A stretch of 64,000 nt of DNA from Adineta ricciae (Eukaryota > Rotifera > Eurotatoria > Adinetida > Adinetidae). The stretch is from the NCBI GenBank assembly GCA_905250025.1, contig CAJNOJ010000438.1:1-64000 (forward strand). Reading direction: 5' to 3'. How positions within the stretch are numbered: position 1 is the first letter of the stretch; each line of letters opens with the position of its first letter. This document shows positions 47,709 through 58,628 of the stretch, in pieces. Both the position numbers and the translations under genes were made by a program. Under the pieces are notes generated by a model. It was not told where the DNA came from, did no database searches, and saw only the letters and a list, made by a program, of their open reading frames with translations.

Positions 47709-48630
47709 TTACGTCGACGAGATTGGATTTTCACGAAATTTCTGGAAAAAATAAGCTCGCAATTCATGGTTATACAAAAACAAATCAATAATATTGGTTA
47801 CAAAACCTATCGCTGGTAAGAATTGAAGAATATGATATGCAAGATATGTAATACCAGTTCCATTCCAATTGATTACTGCAATGATGTAAATCGGTACCCA
47901 ACTACAGAAGAATATACTGAACATAAATATCATATGTTTTAACAATCGAATATCTCGTTGACTGATAATCAAACTTGTTCCATTCACTTCATTGTGCGCT
48001 GAATAAATACGTTGTGTGGAACGACGAACATGAAGGAAAATACTGATGTTAGTTATTGACAAGAAGATCGATGGTAAACAAGCAGCGATGAATAAAACAT
48101 AGAGTTGTTGATAAATTTCAAGACCAGAGATAAGACAATGCTAAAATACATATTACATAATCATTCATGTTTCATTTCTCTTGACTTACTTTAAGACTGG
48201 ATGTAAAGGTTGGTAATGAGATTAAGATCGCAATGATCCATTGAACAACAATACACATTAGGATCCATTTCGTAGTACGAAATAAAACTGTTGTGTGATA
48301 AACAATCGCCAATAGTCGATTCAATGAAGCAATACATGTACTATAAATACTCAGACAGTTTACAGCTGCTTGCAAATACAATATCCATAAACAAGATTTT
48401 TTGGTCCATAAGATATTGTCAAACCATGTTGATATTACCAAATAGATTCCCCAAAACATAGTACAAATAAATAGAGTCAGACTGACGTTCACACTGAGAA
48501 GGTTAAGAGGAGTTCGAAGTTTACGATGAAAACATATTGGTATTGTATAGATGAGCGTTCCTATGGACACTAAACCAAGAATTATAACTTTGATGCAGAC
48601 TAAAATCTCTATAACTTGTGCGTCGTTCAT
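47709..48630 (-). CDS. Divergent rhodopsin-type 7TM receptor
   Basis: Two minus-strand exons, 48630..48190 and 48140..47709, give 290 residues with seven hydrophobic helices. Helix 3 has the conserved Cys (KKSCLWILYLQAAVNCLS) and ends ASLNRLLAIVYH, where most family members have D/E-R-Y, so the ionic-lock triad is replaced by N-R-L. Helix 6 has FSIFFCSWVPIYIIAVINW and helix 7 has GFVTNIIDLFLYNHELRAYF, in which the N-P-x-x-Y motif is replaced by N-I-I-D-L-F-L-Y. Extracellular loop 2 has the partner Cys (HCLISG). N- and C-terminal tails are short. It is a plasma-membrane receptor with unknown ligand; such short divergent receptors form large families in bdelloids (inference). TATATAAA on the minus strand at 48675..48668, about 40 nt upstream of the ATG, is a probable TATA box. 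Confidence 0.85.
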
Positions 48631-49322
48631 TAGAAATTCTTTGAAGAACTCGGCTTTTTCACATACATTTATATAGAATTACAAAGTATTCAAATTTATA
48701 ATATTTTAATTAAAAATTAAAGATCTTGTTATTTTGATGGTTAAGACATAAAATCCCTTTCAGCAATTTCCCGAGTGTTTTTTTTTTATTTAGTTCTCGC
48801 ATGAAAATACAAATTGATTCAATGTGAGGTACTTTATAGTCATGTTTTGCAAAAAAGTACAAATCTACTTGTTATTTTTCATTCTTATTAAATAAACGTT
48901 AATAAGATTAGGAAGATTCTGCAAATTAAGAGAATGGAAACACCTAATCTTCCGTTTTACAAATTCTCTGTCGTCGAGAAGAGTCTGTATAACCGAAAGA
49001 ATTCTACAAAAAAGAAACACTTGACCATAACGGTTCGAATGATTTGATATTTGCACTTAGTGACATCTGCTTATCGATTTCTCATCAGTTCTCTTCATTA
49101 TGAAAAATAAACAAAATCATTTGGAAAAAATCTTTGAAAATAGTGAGATTTTTCAAATATGAAAATAACAATTTATTCCATTGGTTTGATATGATCAGCT
49201 ATCAATAAGAGTGAAATAACCTCCTACATACAACGTCGCGTAATCTTCTTCTCATTGTTCGTATTCATATTTGATTTCAATCTGATCGCTCGATTCAATC
49301 CTGCATATAATTACGATTCTAA
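48631..49322. promoter_or_regulatory. Divergent intergenic region (7TM receptor / UCH)
   Basis: Intergenic DNA between outward-facing genes, with the minus-strand TATATAAA at 48668..48675. No gene called; the open frame 48865..49056 (-) has no domain. Confidence 0.4.
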
Positions 49323-50341
49323 ATGGCTGCAACTCCTGAAATAAGTCTTTCGGCAGCGGTGGCTGGTGAATTAGGCCAACCAAAACCACGTTGGATGCCT
49401 TTAGAAGGAAATCCTGAGGTATGTTCACCGGAAGTTTTGGTTGTTTTTCTTTCGAATATTCATTTGTTTAGGTTTTAAACAAATATTTGAAAAATTTGGG
49501 TGTTAAAAATGATGATTATGAATTTGTTGAGATCATTGGCTTTGATGAAGATCTTCTTGCATTTGTTCCTCAACCAGTCTCAGCTGTTCTTTTAATATTT
49601 CCAATAACTGAAGCCGTACGATTCGATTTTTTGACAAAATTTCATCTTAAAATCATTGATTTTTAGCACGAACAACATCGAATGAAAGAATTCGAAGAAG
49701 CAGCTCATTCAGCACCCGATTGTTCTCAAGCAATCTATTTCCTAAGACAAACAATTGGCAATGCATGTGGCTCAATTGCAGTAATTCACGCCATTGCCAA
49801 TAATCTCGAAAAATTCCAACTTGATTGTAAAATTTTCTTGAGAAGAGTCTTCAAATCATCTTGAATTTCCTTTTAGCTCATAAACCATTAGCACACTTCA
49901 TGGAAACCACGAAACTAATGACACCCGAACAACGCGCTGAACATTTAAAACATGCAATGGACATGGCAACAGCCAATGACACAATCGCTGAAGAAGGAGA
50001 ATCAAGAGTAAAAACTTTTCTATCCAAAACCATCGAATTCATAATGTTTTTTTAGGTTATCGATCGAGAAGAACACGTTAATCTTCATTTCGTATGTTTT
50101 GTCAGTGTTAATAATGAACTTTATGAATTAGATGGTCGACATCCTCATCCTATAAAACATTCCGTAAATTTACAACAAGGACAAGCACTTGATTTATTAC
50201 GCGTAAGGAATCTTTGTTTTTCTTCATTTACATAATTGATTGATGAATGTTTAGAGTACAAAAGATGTGATTTTGAAATTGATTGAAAATGCTGGTGGAG
50301 ATATTCGATTTTCGATGATGGCATTGGCAAAAACAGCGTAG
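49323..50341 (+). CDS. Ubiquitin carboxyl-terminal hydrolase, UCHL1/UCHL3 type
   Basis: Exons 49323..49418, 49472..49615, 49667..49826, 49877..50007, 50056..50202 and 50255..50341 give 254 residues; UCHL3 is about 230. The catalytic set is complete: the oxyanion Gln and nucleophile Cys in RQTIGNACGSIAVIHAIANN, the His in VNLHFVCFV, and the Asp in LYELDGRHPHP. The enzyme cleaves small adducts and peptides from the ubiquitin C-terminus and recycles ubiquitin in the cytosol. The first ~20 residues (MAATPEISLSAAVAGELG) extend beyond the usual start, which normally begins near RWMPLEGNPEVLNKYL. AATAAA-like signal at about 50463. Confidence 0.96.
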
Positions 50342-50939
50342 AACAAGCGTTGTCTTATCTTTTTCTTGAATATTTTTTTATTTTTTGATCGCATTCGATT
50401 TATAATTGACCTCTGCGCATTTCATCGAATGGATATTTTTCATCGAAACATGTCAAAGAAAAATAAATAACATTGAAAACGCCAAATATCAACAATTTTT
50501 TATTATTTTTTCCTCGTTCACCGTATTCGTACTTTTCTTCATTAAAAAAAAACATGTGTTCTCCATCAATTCTCATTACATAGTCATATCAATAAGATTA
50601 GATCGAATCCGTTGAATTTCTTTTTACTTACTTAATGTAAAAAGACAGTGACTGAAAAACACGACAAATATTTCCTTTTTTAATGTGAATTCTGACAAAA
50701 GAAGCAGTTAAAAGACTGACATTGTCTGCTTTATTTACTCATTGATTCTTTTCTTCATGACTTCTCAAAGAAAGAATTTTTTTCACTACTTTTAACATCT
50801 TGAGCCCATTAAGATGAAATGTAGGCGTAAGAAAAATGAAAAAAGAAAATTGTTGTCTTTGTAAAAACGCTTACATTTCGATTTCATTCGACAATCAAAG
50901 CAACATTCGCTTGTAAACATTGCTAAGCAAAAGTACACT
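50342..50939. other. Intergenic, no gene supported
   Basis: 3' flank of the UCH gene and 5' flank of the four-TM gene; T-rich, nothing recognisable. Confidence 0.55.
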
Positions 50940-51946
50940 ATGTTACATCCAGATAAGACGACATTTCTTGTCATATGGCCCAAGTGTTTTACGACCTTTT
51001 TGGGTGTTATCGAATTTATTGCATTTGTCATGTTCATCCTAACCGAACTTTGTAGTGTTGCAGCGAATTTTTGGGTAACAAATGTCTTCGCTGGTGGATG
51101 GTGTGGACTAATCGTTCTTATCCATGCGATCTTTTTATTTATCGCTGGTAAATCGATTGAAAAGAATTTGTCTTTTGTTAATTTTCTTCTTTAGGACTTT
51201 GTTCTCCCGGTCCATCATCTGCCTTTCGAGCAGCTCTTCTTACAATACTTATGTTTATTGCCTGTGGTGCATTAATAGCTTTTGATATCGCATTTATCGT
51301 TCAACCTTCTACATGTATATTAACTTCATCGTGTTCTGATAATGCGTATTCTTCATCGGTGTTTAGTTACAGTTTTCGTAGTTCGTTTTTCTCTGTATTT
51401 AATAGTTGGGATCCATTTAAGACATATACGCAAAATCAAGTGAAACTTCTTTGTCAAGCGATTCAGTTGGGTTTAGCTGGTCTTTGTATTATTGTTGGAA
51501 TTGTTTATTTAGTTATCTATTTCGAATGTTTGAGAAGATTAAAGAAACATCAACAACTTGGAAATAGTTCTTCTCCAAATCCTCAAAATTATAATTCAAT
51601 CAATGCGAATAGTGTATCACCACTTCCCAATGGACCACGAAGTGCATTAACACCACCTCCAGTTACACCAGGACAAATTTTTCCATCTTCAATTCAACAA
51701 CCAGTCTATATGGTTCCTCCACCTCCTCAACAACTTTACGTAACTCCAACTTCAGTTAATCCAACTCAAACAATTTATTATCATCCACCTCCACCAGCTG
51801 TTCAACCGATCTATTATCCTCCTCCTCCACCACCACCTGCTGCAATTCCGATTGCTCCACAACCTCAAATATATCGAGCTTCAGCTCCGTTTTCTGCTCA
51901 AGCTCAATCGACTGTGAGACCTTGGTATGCACACAAGAATTATTAA
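50940..51946 (+). CDS. Four-TM (MARVEL-like) protein with proline/tyrosine-rich tail
   Basis: Exons 50940..51147 and 51195..51946 give 319 residues. Four hydrophobic helices are spaced like MARVEL or TMEM255-type proteins: FLGVIEFIAFVMFILTELCS, CGLIVLIHAIFLFIAG, LTILMFIACGALIAFDIAFI and LGLAGLCIIVGIVYLVIYF. The loop between helices 3 and 4 is long and has Cys residues (STCILTSSCSDN), plausibly a disulfide. The last ~130 residues are dominated by Pro, Tyr and Gln, with runs such as YYPPPPPPPAAIP, and would be cytoplasmic ligands for WW or SH3 domains. The assignment to a named family is tentative. Confidence 0.72.
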
Positions 51947-52631
51947 AGTCATTTTTCTTGAACATAAAAGTTTTTTTTTCTTTTTGAAACTTTGATTTCC
52001 TGTTCTGTTTTTTCAATATGAACATCAAAGATTTCATTAATCATCACGTTTTCTCTCTTGCATTTTGAGCTTTTACAAAGCAAACAAACATTTTAGATTA
52101 TTCTGCTTCATTCACAATGTTATAATAACAAAACAAATCTTTCCTTTTATTCAATCATTTTTCAAGGTTCAAGAACAAGAGTTAAACATTTGTTCGATTG
52201 TCGTTGTTCTCCTATATCATATCAAGTGATACATAAATGATTTTCTCTTAACAAATGATCACCAATAAAATCATTTCAAAGAACAATTCGCTGAAAGACG
52301 AAAGATTCTTGAGATACAGTCGATGAAAATCAAGGTTTTCTCATCAGAAAGAAATTCATTGACACGAAAGAAAAGTTTTATTTTTCTCTGCCTGCAACTT
52401 TTTTTTTTCAACTTTCAATTTGTTAAAAAATGATTTAAGTAAAATTTCGAGATGAATATTCATTAATGTATTTCGATATTGATCAATACGATGGTTTGTA
52501 CAGTTGATGTTACATAATCAGAAAGTAACATTTTCTCTTCTCCTTGAATAAACTGTTCACGCACGAATGACTTTTTTCTCTTCTCATCGCCTTGTATGTT
52601 CATTTTGACTGAATGAACGAATCAAACAATC
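51947..52631. other. Intergenic, no gene supported
   Basis: Sequence between two plus-strand genes; nothing recognisable. Confidence 0.55.
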
Positions 52632-54105
52632 ATGGAAGACGATTTACCATTGAAACTTATTGAATTATCTGATTTTCTTCGTTCACCATCGATACTTTCG
52701 AAAAGACTTTCGTTCAAAGAAACAAAACTTCAAGAAATTTTACCTTCGAATAAAGTTGAACAAGACAAAAAAGGCAAAGAAAATCCACCCGGAATCATTT
52801 TATTAACCCAAAAAGCCATTTCGAATGAAGTTAATCAGCCAATTCAAAAGGAACTAATTGTGTCAAACGATGTCATCATCTTTGCCGATGATGTCGATCG
52901 CAAAAAACTCGGAATTTTACAAAAATCCAATCACTTTTTTTCCAGGTGAACTCACCACTCTTTTCCGCCTTGAATAAAAACAACGCAACTCATTTGTTCT
53001 CTTTAGACATTTGTTAATAACATCCGGAGCGGCACTTCAAGCATTAATTTCTCCATTAACTAATGCTAAAGAATGGATTATTGTCTGTAAATTAAAGTAT
53101 TCTAAACTTTACACAAAACAGCCATCAATTCATGGTGATTGGAAAGTTCTGAATGATTTGTTTTGAAATTTAATTTGTTTAGGAACTGTGATTATTTCAT
53201 TGAATGTAACTCATCCATTAGTTCGATATGAACTCCTCACTGCTTTGGATTTATTACAACAAACATTCAATGAGGTTAAATCCGCGTACATTGTGGTTAG
53301 TTTTCTCGTTTTACGATAAGAAAAACTTCATTCGTGAATTCAGATCGATTTTTCTCAAATTTTAACTCGATGGTTTAAAACGTATCTTCGACGAACTGAT
53401 CAATATCCTTCGCTATCTCATCGTCTGTTATATCGATATCAATTCCAACCATGGAAATGTTCAATCACTCTCGGCAAAAGACAAATTCAACACGAAAATG
53501 ATCATCATCATTTCGGAATGAGTATACAAAAAATAGTAAAGAAAATAACTTATCGATATGAAAATTCCTTTTCAAAGGAGTTTCATTGGAAATTTTGAAT
53601 TTAGATATACAAATCGGATATTCCAATGCGGATTTACATCAATTTCAATACCCTGCCAACGAATGTTTATTCTATCGAATTGAACAATGTTTTCATCTAT
53701 TCAATGAGTTGGTCATTTGCTTTCTTTTGCTTTTCAAAATTTCTCTTTCGATTTCTTTCAGACAATGATCACAAACAAATGATCAAAGATATGGGAAATG
53801 GATTATCATTAGTTTCTATTCAAGATCTCAACGTTTCAAAAGATCAACAAATTGAGAAAAAAGAAGAAAAACCTCCCAAACAACAACAAAAAGAGGAGAC
53901 AAATTCAGTTCTGTCGACTTATGAGCCTAATGAACAAGAACGAATGTTATTTGAAAAACTCTGGGATAATCGAATCAGAATTCAAATGCAACATCAACAA
54001 TTAATGATGAAAGCAACACGATTTATTTGTTTTCCTTCGACAAATGACGACATCAAAAGTAATAACAAACCCAATCAACAAATGATCAAATGTATCCCGT
54101 ATTAA
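52632..54105 (+). CDS. Unidentified six-exon protein
   Basis: Exons 52632..52945, 53007..53134, 53183..53295, 53344..53521 and 53578..~53690 splice in phase, followed by a last exon from 53764 to 54105. The junction into the last exon is uncertain: the obvious donor after NEL does not keep frame, while a donor at CAAT/GTTTTC does. The protein has about 390 residues and no signal peptide or membrane helix. Segments with globular character include RHLLITSGAALQALISPLTN, THPLVRYELLTALDLLQQTF and FSQILTRWFKTYLRRTDQYP. The end is Lys/Glu/Gln-rich (EKKEEKPPKQQQKEE) and likely disordered. I do not recognise the family. Confidence 0.6.
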
Positions 54106-54275
54106 ACATTTTCTTTTTCATTCAGAGGAAAAAAAACGATGGAGAGAGAATTTTCTCATTGTCATCGCTTGATATTTGCTCAGAGAAACTATCCTAAATA
54201 GATTGTTGAACGTGTCAGACATTTGATCATTCTGTAACAATACAACACAACGTTTTTGATGACAATTCATACGAA

Positions 54276-56779
54276 ATGAGGTTTATCGGGTATTTTACTC
54301 TTATCGGACAAATTCAAGTTCAATTGAATTTGTTCAATATCGATAATCATCCAGATAAGTTTTGTCTTTTACATTATATACGTGAAGATATTTTTATGGA
54401 TACAACTGAGTATGTACTTTCACATCAAATCATTCCGTATTGTCTTCGATCATCTGAAGGAAATATTCCAGATCTGAATTTGGATTATATCAATAACGAT
54501 GATCCCGCTTTGACTTTTCTGCAATTAAAAGAGCAAAATATAACGAGTGAACAACTACTTTCTTGGTCAATTTCGATTGATTTAGCTGAGCGTTATGAAA
54601 TGTTTTTAAATGACATTTCTAATTCATCAATCGATCGAGAAATGTTATTCTATAATTGTACATTTCCATCATTCGGACCTCTTTGTCGTTTCATCATCGA
54701 AAGAGATGACAAAGCATCTTTTGATGACATTGTTGAATTGCACTTTGGAAGCAAATCTGAAACGAGAGAATCAAGTAACACAACATGTTATGTGCATCTC
54801 AAATGTGAAACATCATCGGTATGTTTGGACTGGCGTGAGATTTGTGATAAAAAAATCCATTGTATCGATGGATCGGACGAAATTGATTGTTGGCAACTTG
54901 AATTAAACGAATGTACAGTAGACGAATATCGTTGCCATAATGGACAATGTATTCCAAAAGAATTTTTTCACGATGTTATAATCAATCCCGATTGTTTAGA
55001 TCAAAGCGATGAAGGTTTTCTCGATCGAACCTCGGATTGCTTTGTGAACCCGTTGTTTCGTTGTGAAGAACATACGTGTCAACCAGGAAGAGAAGATTTC
55101 CCATGTGGTGATGGACAGTGTACAGTTGGGATATATGGACAACGTGGATGTAAGAATGGTCGCGATAGGTTTTCCGCCACAGATCGTTGTTCACTTGCCA
55201 CAGCGTGTCTTATGCGCATTTACACTGACTTTGTTGACAAATGGTGCGATGAATTTTGTCCAAATAATGATTGTGTTACGAGAGATTGTTCGGCATTGTA
55301 TGAATTTTCCTATGGTCCTATTTTTGCTGAATACGCACGATTCTTGTTCGTGAATAAAGACTGGCAAATTGGACCGTATAATATTCTTCTACCGCATTAC
55401 ATTTGCTACAATGAGATGCGTTTACCAAATTTTCGTCCAGCTAAAGAATATTTGAACAATACGAATTGTCGCCGTTTAGATGTTAAAGAAGTCGATGAAT
55501 ACTGGCACAATTCACCGATGACTTTCCCAGAAAGTCTTCGACATTTATTTCGTGCATACTTCGTTGGATTGAATGAAACACATCATTGCAATCATTTGAC
55601 AATGTATCAATGTAAAAACTCGATCAAATGCATTTCAGTACATCGTCTGCGTGATGGAATTCAAGATTGTCCTTTGAATGATGATGAGACATTCAATCGG
55701 AGTTGCTCGCTTGTCGATGCTCATCGTCGCTTTGCTTGTTTAGTTAATGGAAGCAAAGTTTGTTTTGCACCATTTGCTATTGATAATACATTCTCTGATT
55801 GTACCGGAGGAGAAGATGAATTTAACGAGAATGAAGAGTTGTTACAAAAGCAGATCTATTTCCAAAAACTTTGCGATGGAATTGAAGAATTAGTACCCGT
55901 TCTAATCGATGACAATTATGAAACCGATGAAACAAATTGTAATAGTTGGTTATGTAATAATACATACACACGATGTGATCGGTTTTGGTCATGTAAAAAT
56001 GGAGCTGATGAAGTGAATTGTCCACCTTCGACTTGTCCTATTTTCCAACATCGATGTGTCTTTCCTAATGATACATCAAAAATATCCTGTTTACCAATCT
56101 CTCAAGCAGATGATGGAATTATTGACTGTCTTGGTGCGTCAGATGAACCAAGTCATTGTCGATCAGTTGATTCAGTTCCCTCGAGATTTCGTTTCAGTTG
56201 TTCAAATTATTCAGATTGTCTGGTAGAAACCGATCTTTGTAACAATTACACCGATTGTCCGTTCCATGATGACGAAGTATTCTGCACGACATATGACTTA
56301 TATACATATCATATATGTCATCCTAGTCAAGGTTCAATGCAAACAGATGTTGAAAATTTTCTTTGCAGTCTCATCGATCCGTTCGAGTCATTGGAAAATC
56401 GACTCATCTTCTTTCAATTAAAAAATATACCAACTTATCTTGTAGAAATAACTACAGATATTGAGCTCTTCGAATTGCCAAATCCAACAGAAATACCATC
56501 GATTCGAAGGACACCGACAATCAAAACAGAAGCTAATCAAGACTGGTATTGTAATCGCGGAATTCCTTTACAAATCCGGATGACAAATGAAACAAACGAA
56601 TTACATTGTCTTTGTCCACCGAGTTATTACGGAAGTCAATGTCAATATCAAAATCAACGAGTTAGCCTGACAATTCAAATACGCGCAACATCCGACTGGA
56701 ATCATTTATTCACATTTCTAATTCTCTTAATCGATAACGAAGGAAATATTGAATCACACGATTTTATTGAATATTTACC
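54276..56779 (+). CDS. Large LDLa/EGF-repeat receptor, truncated at an N
   Basis: One open frame of about 834 residues from the ATG at 54276 to the N at 56780, without introns. It contains several LDL-receptor class A modules, recognised by spaced Cys and the D-x-S-D-E calcium motif: CDKKIHCIDGSDEIDC, CHNGQCIPKEFF..CLDQSDEG, CDRFWSCKNGADEVNC, CLGASDEPSHC and CNNYTDCPFHDDEVFC. Near the end an EGF-like module has LHCLCPPSYYGSQC. The arrangement resembles a large bdelloid family in which the ectodomain is followed by a seven-helix region (inference); that part would lie beyond the join. Many N-x-S/T sites fit an extracellular location. The start is the first ATG; a clear signal peptide is not obvious. 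Confidence 0.85.
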
Positions 56780-56780
56780 N
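56780..56780. other. Single-N contig join truncating two genes
   Basis: The plus-strand receptor frame enters from the left and a minus-strand phosphodiesterase-type frame enters from the right; both are cut at this N. No natural convergent ending is visible. Confidence 0.9.
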
Positions 56781-57030
56781 GAACATAATAAGATGAATAC
56801 TTCGAAGAAAGATTAGATTCATATAATTTAATAAATGATTGTTCATTTAACCAAAATTCTTGTAAACAGATGAGATGAAGTTGAAGAGATTGAAGGAGAT
56901 TGATAATTGCCAAATGTCGAGTTCGCCACATTGATTTATATGAACTTTCACGATCACTTTCCGATGTCAAACGTTTATAACATGGTGCAAGGACATTGAA
57001 TGTACAAATAGAGAAAGTATTTAATGCCAT
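56781..57030 (-). CDS. Endonuclease/exonuclease/phosphatase (CCR4/nocturnin/Angel-like), N-terminal fragment
   Basis: A minus-strand frame starting at the ATG at 57030 and cut by the N at 56780, about 83 residues. MALNTFSICTFNVLAPCYKR is the first metal-site motif (T-F-N-x-L-A) of the deadenylase branch of the family, and the block WRTRHLAIINLLQSL followed by HLICLQEFW carries the catalytic Glu of L-Q-E. These enzymes remove poly(A) or cleave phosphodiester bonds in a metal-dependent manner. Because the gene is truncated, assignment within the family is not possible. An in-frame upstream ATG would add five residues. Confidence 0.8.
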
Positions 57031-58628
57031 TCTTAAAACACACAATCGATATACTTTCTAGAAATGAAGAAATAAATTCAGTTTTTAATTGAAATTCATT
57101 ATTCAATGGACGACGGAAAGCATATGAAGTCATGTTATCCTAAATAAAATAAGAATAACGCAACTAACTTATACGTCAAGAGTTAGACATATATAAACAT
57201 TTTCGAACTAATGAATAGTATATCATTATGAGAGAAGTTTCCATGTGATTAAATAATAGAAAATTAGTTATCGGTGAAAAGTCATTGTATTGAAGGAAAA
57301 GTGAAATAAATTCATTTGGTAATTTTGTGTCCATTTACAATGTATGTGACGAGACTATTGGCGTATTTCTTAACGAGAGAAGAGTAGTATTAGCTACAAT
57401 AGCAACGGATACTAGTTTTGAATTTTCATTAGCTAACAATGATACCGATATCATTGATTTGTGTTCACTTTTGAACGATAAAAACTACTAAACAAAAATA
57501 GATATCATTCTCATCATTTCAGCGAGATTTTCTTGCAAAAAAGATAGATCACATTGTTAAATGAATGGTGAAATGTCATAATTAGTTGTGAAGTCCATTC
57601 TAGGACAATGCGTTCTTACGATGAGAGAAAAATCAACACTAGTTGTCGCTCTTTTTTAACTTCTAAAACTAAAACCAATTTATAAGAAATTCCAGATGAA
57701 AAAACAACGTCCTCTTGTTCCTTATAATCAAGAAGAAATATAACCAATATGTCTATGTGGTCAAACAGTTGAATCATCTTTAGAATGTGGACGTGTTTAT
57801 AATCATAATCCACTTTTCAATTAATAAAGTCTTCCTAGTTTTGTTGGTTCTTGTGGAAGATGAATAAACAACAAAGTATTTCTGCCTATTTTCAACCAAT
57901 AAAATTATAGTAGTTAGTGGCAAGTCAAATGACTACTGTATGTTAATGTCCCGTAACGACATCTGATGCAGAAGCTACTTACTGTTTATTCGACATATAC
58001 GAGCAGCGAACATTTTCTTTATAAGTTGCCATTGTTTTCGTGTTATGTCGATTTATGTAATAATCTTAATGTTTTGGAATTTGGATACAAACGAAAATCC
58101 TATTTCCGCGCGACGAATTGAAGAAGCTGTTGCATTAGTGCGAATATGTAATGAAAATGCAATTGATTTAATCAACAGTGAGCAGAAGGAAATGATCGAA
58201 ATGTTGATGAAAGTAATGTTATATTGTGTTGAACAGAATGATCATTTCCGCAAAAGACAATGTGTACAGAAGGCTAGACAAAGATTTTGCTACAGAACTC
58301 TTGCTCACTAATCAATTTGCGATCTTCAATTCTAATAACCTGATGTAAAATATCCAATTTACAAATTGAGAGAGTTGTATTCGATTACATTTGTTTTCTT
58401 TTTGTCAATTGAAATTTATTGTTTGATGAATGAAGTAAATCGCATGGAATTAACTTATCTCAAACAAGAAAAAAGAAAGAATACAAACAAAAACTCTTAT
58501 GTCTACCAGCCCAGAAAAGAACGAACAACAAGTATATTCTATTCGTATTTTGCTCCTTTTGTTCTTTTGTGAATGTATTTAAATAGTAAGAAAAAAGACA
58601 AGACGCCAATGCATATTTTGCAATAAAG
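57031..58628. other. Gene-poor region with small unsupported frames
   Basis: A plus-strand frame at 58045..58311 (88 codons, with SARRIEEAVALVRICNENAI) and a minus-strand frame at 57616..57813 have no recognisable domain or splice support. Possibly relics; no gene called. Confidence 0.45.

Noticed and set aside
56764-56816. Continuation of the receptor frame through the N to a stop at 56816
   Set aside because: The bases right of the N belong to a minus-strand gene, so the extension is an artefact of the join.
58045-58311. 88-codon plus-strand frame upstream of SPT5's 3' end
   Set aside because: No known domain, no splice signals and no poly(A) context; left as unsupported.
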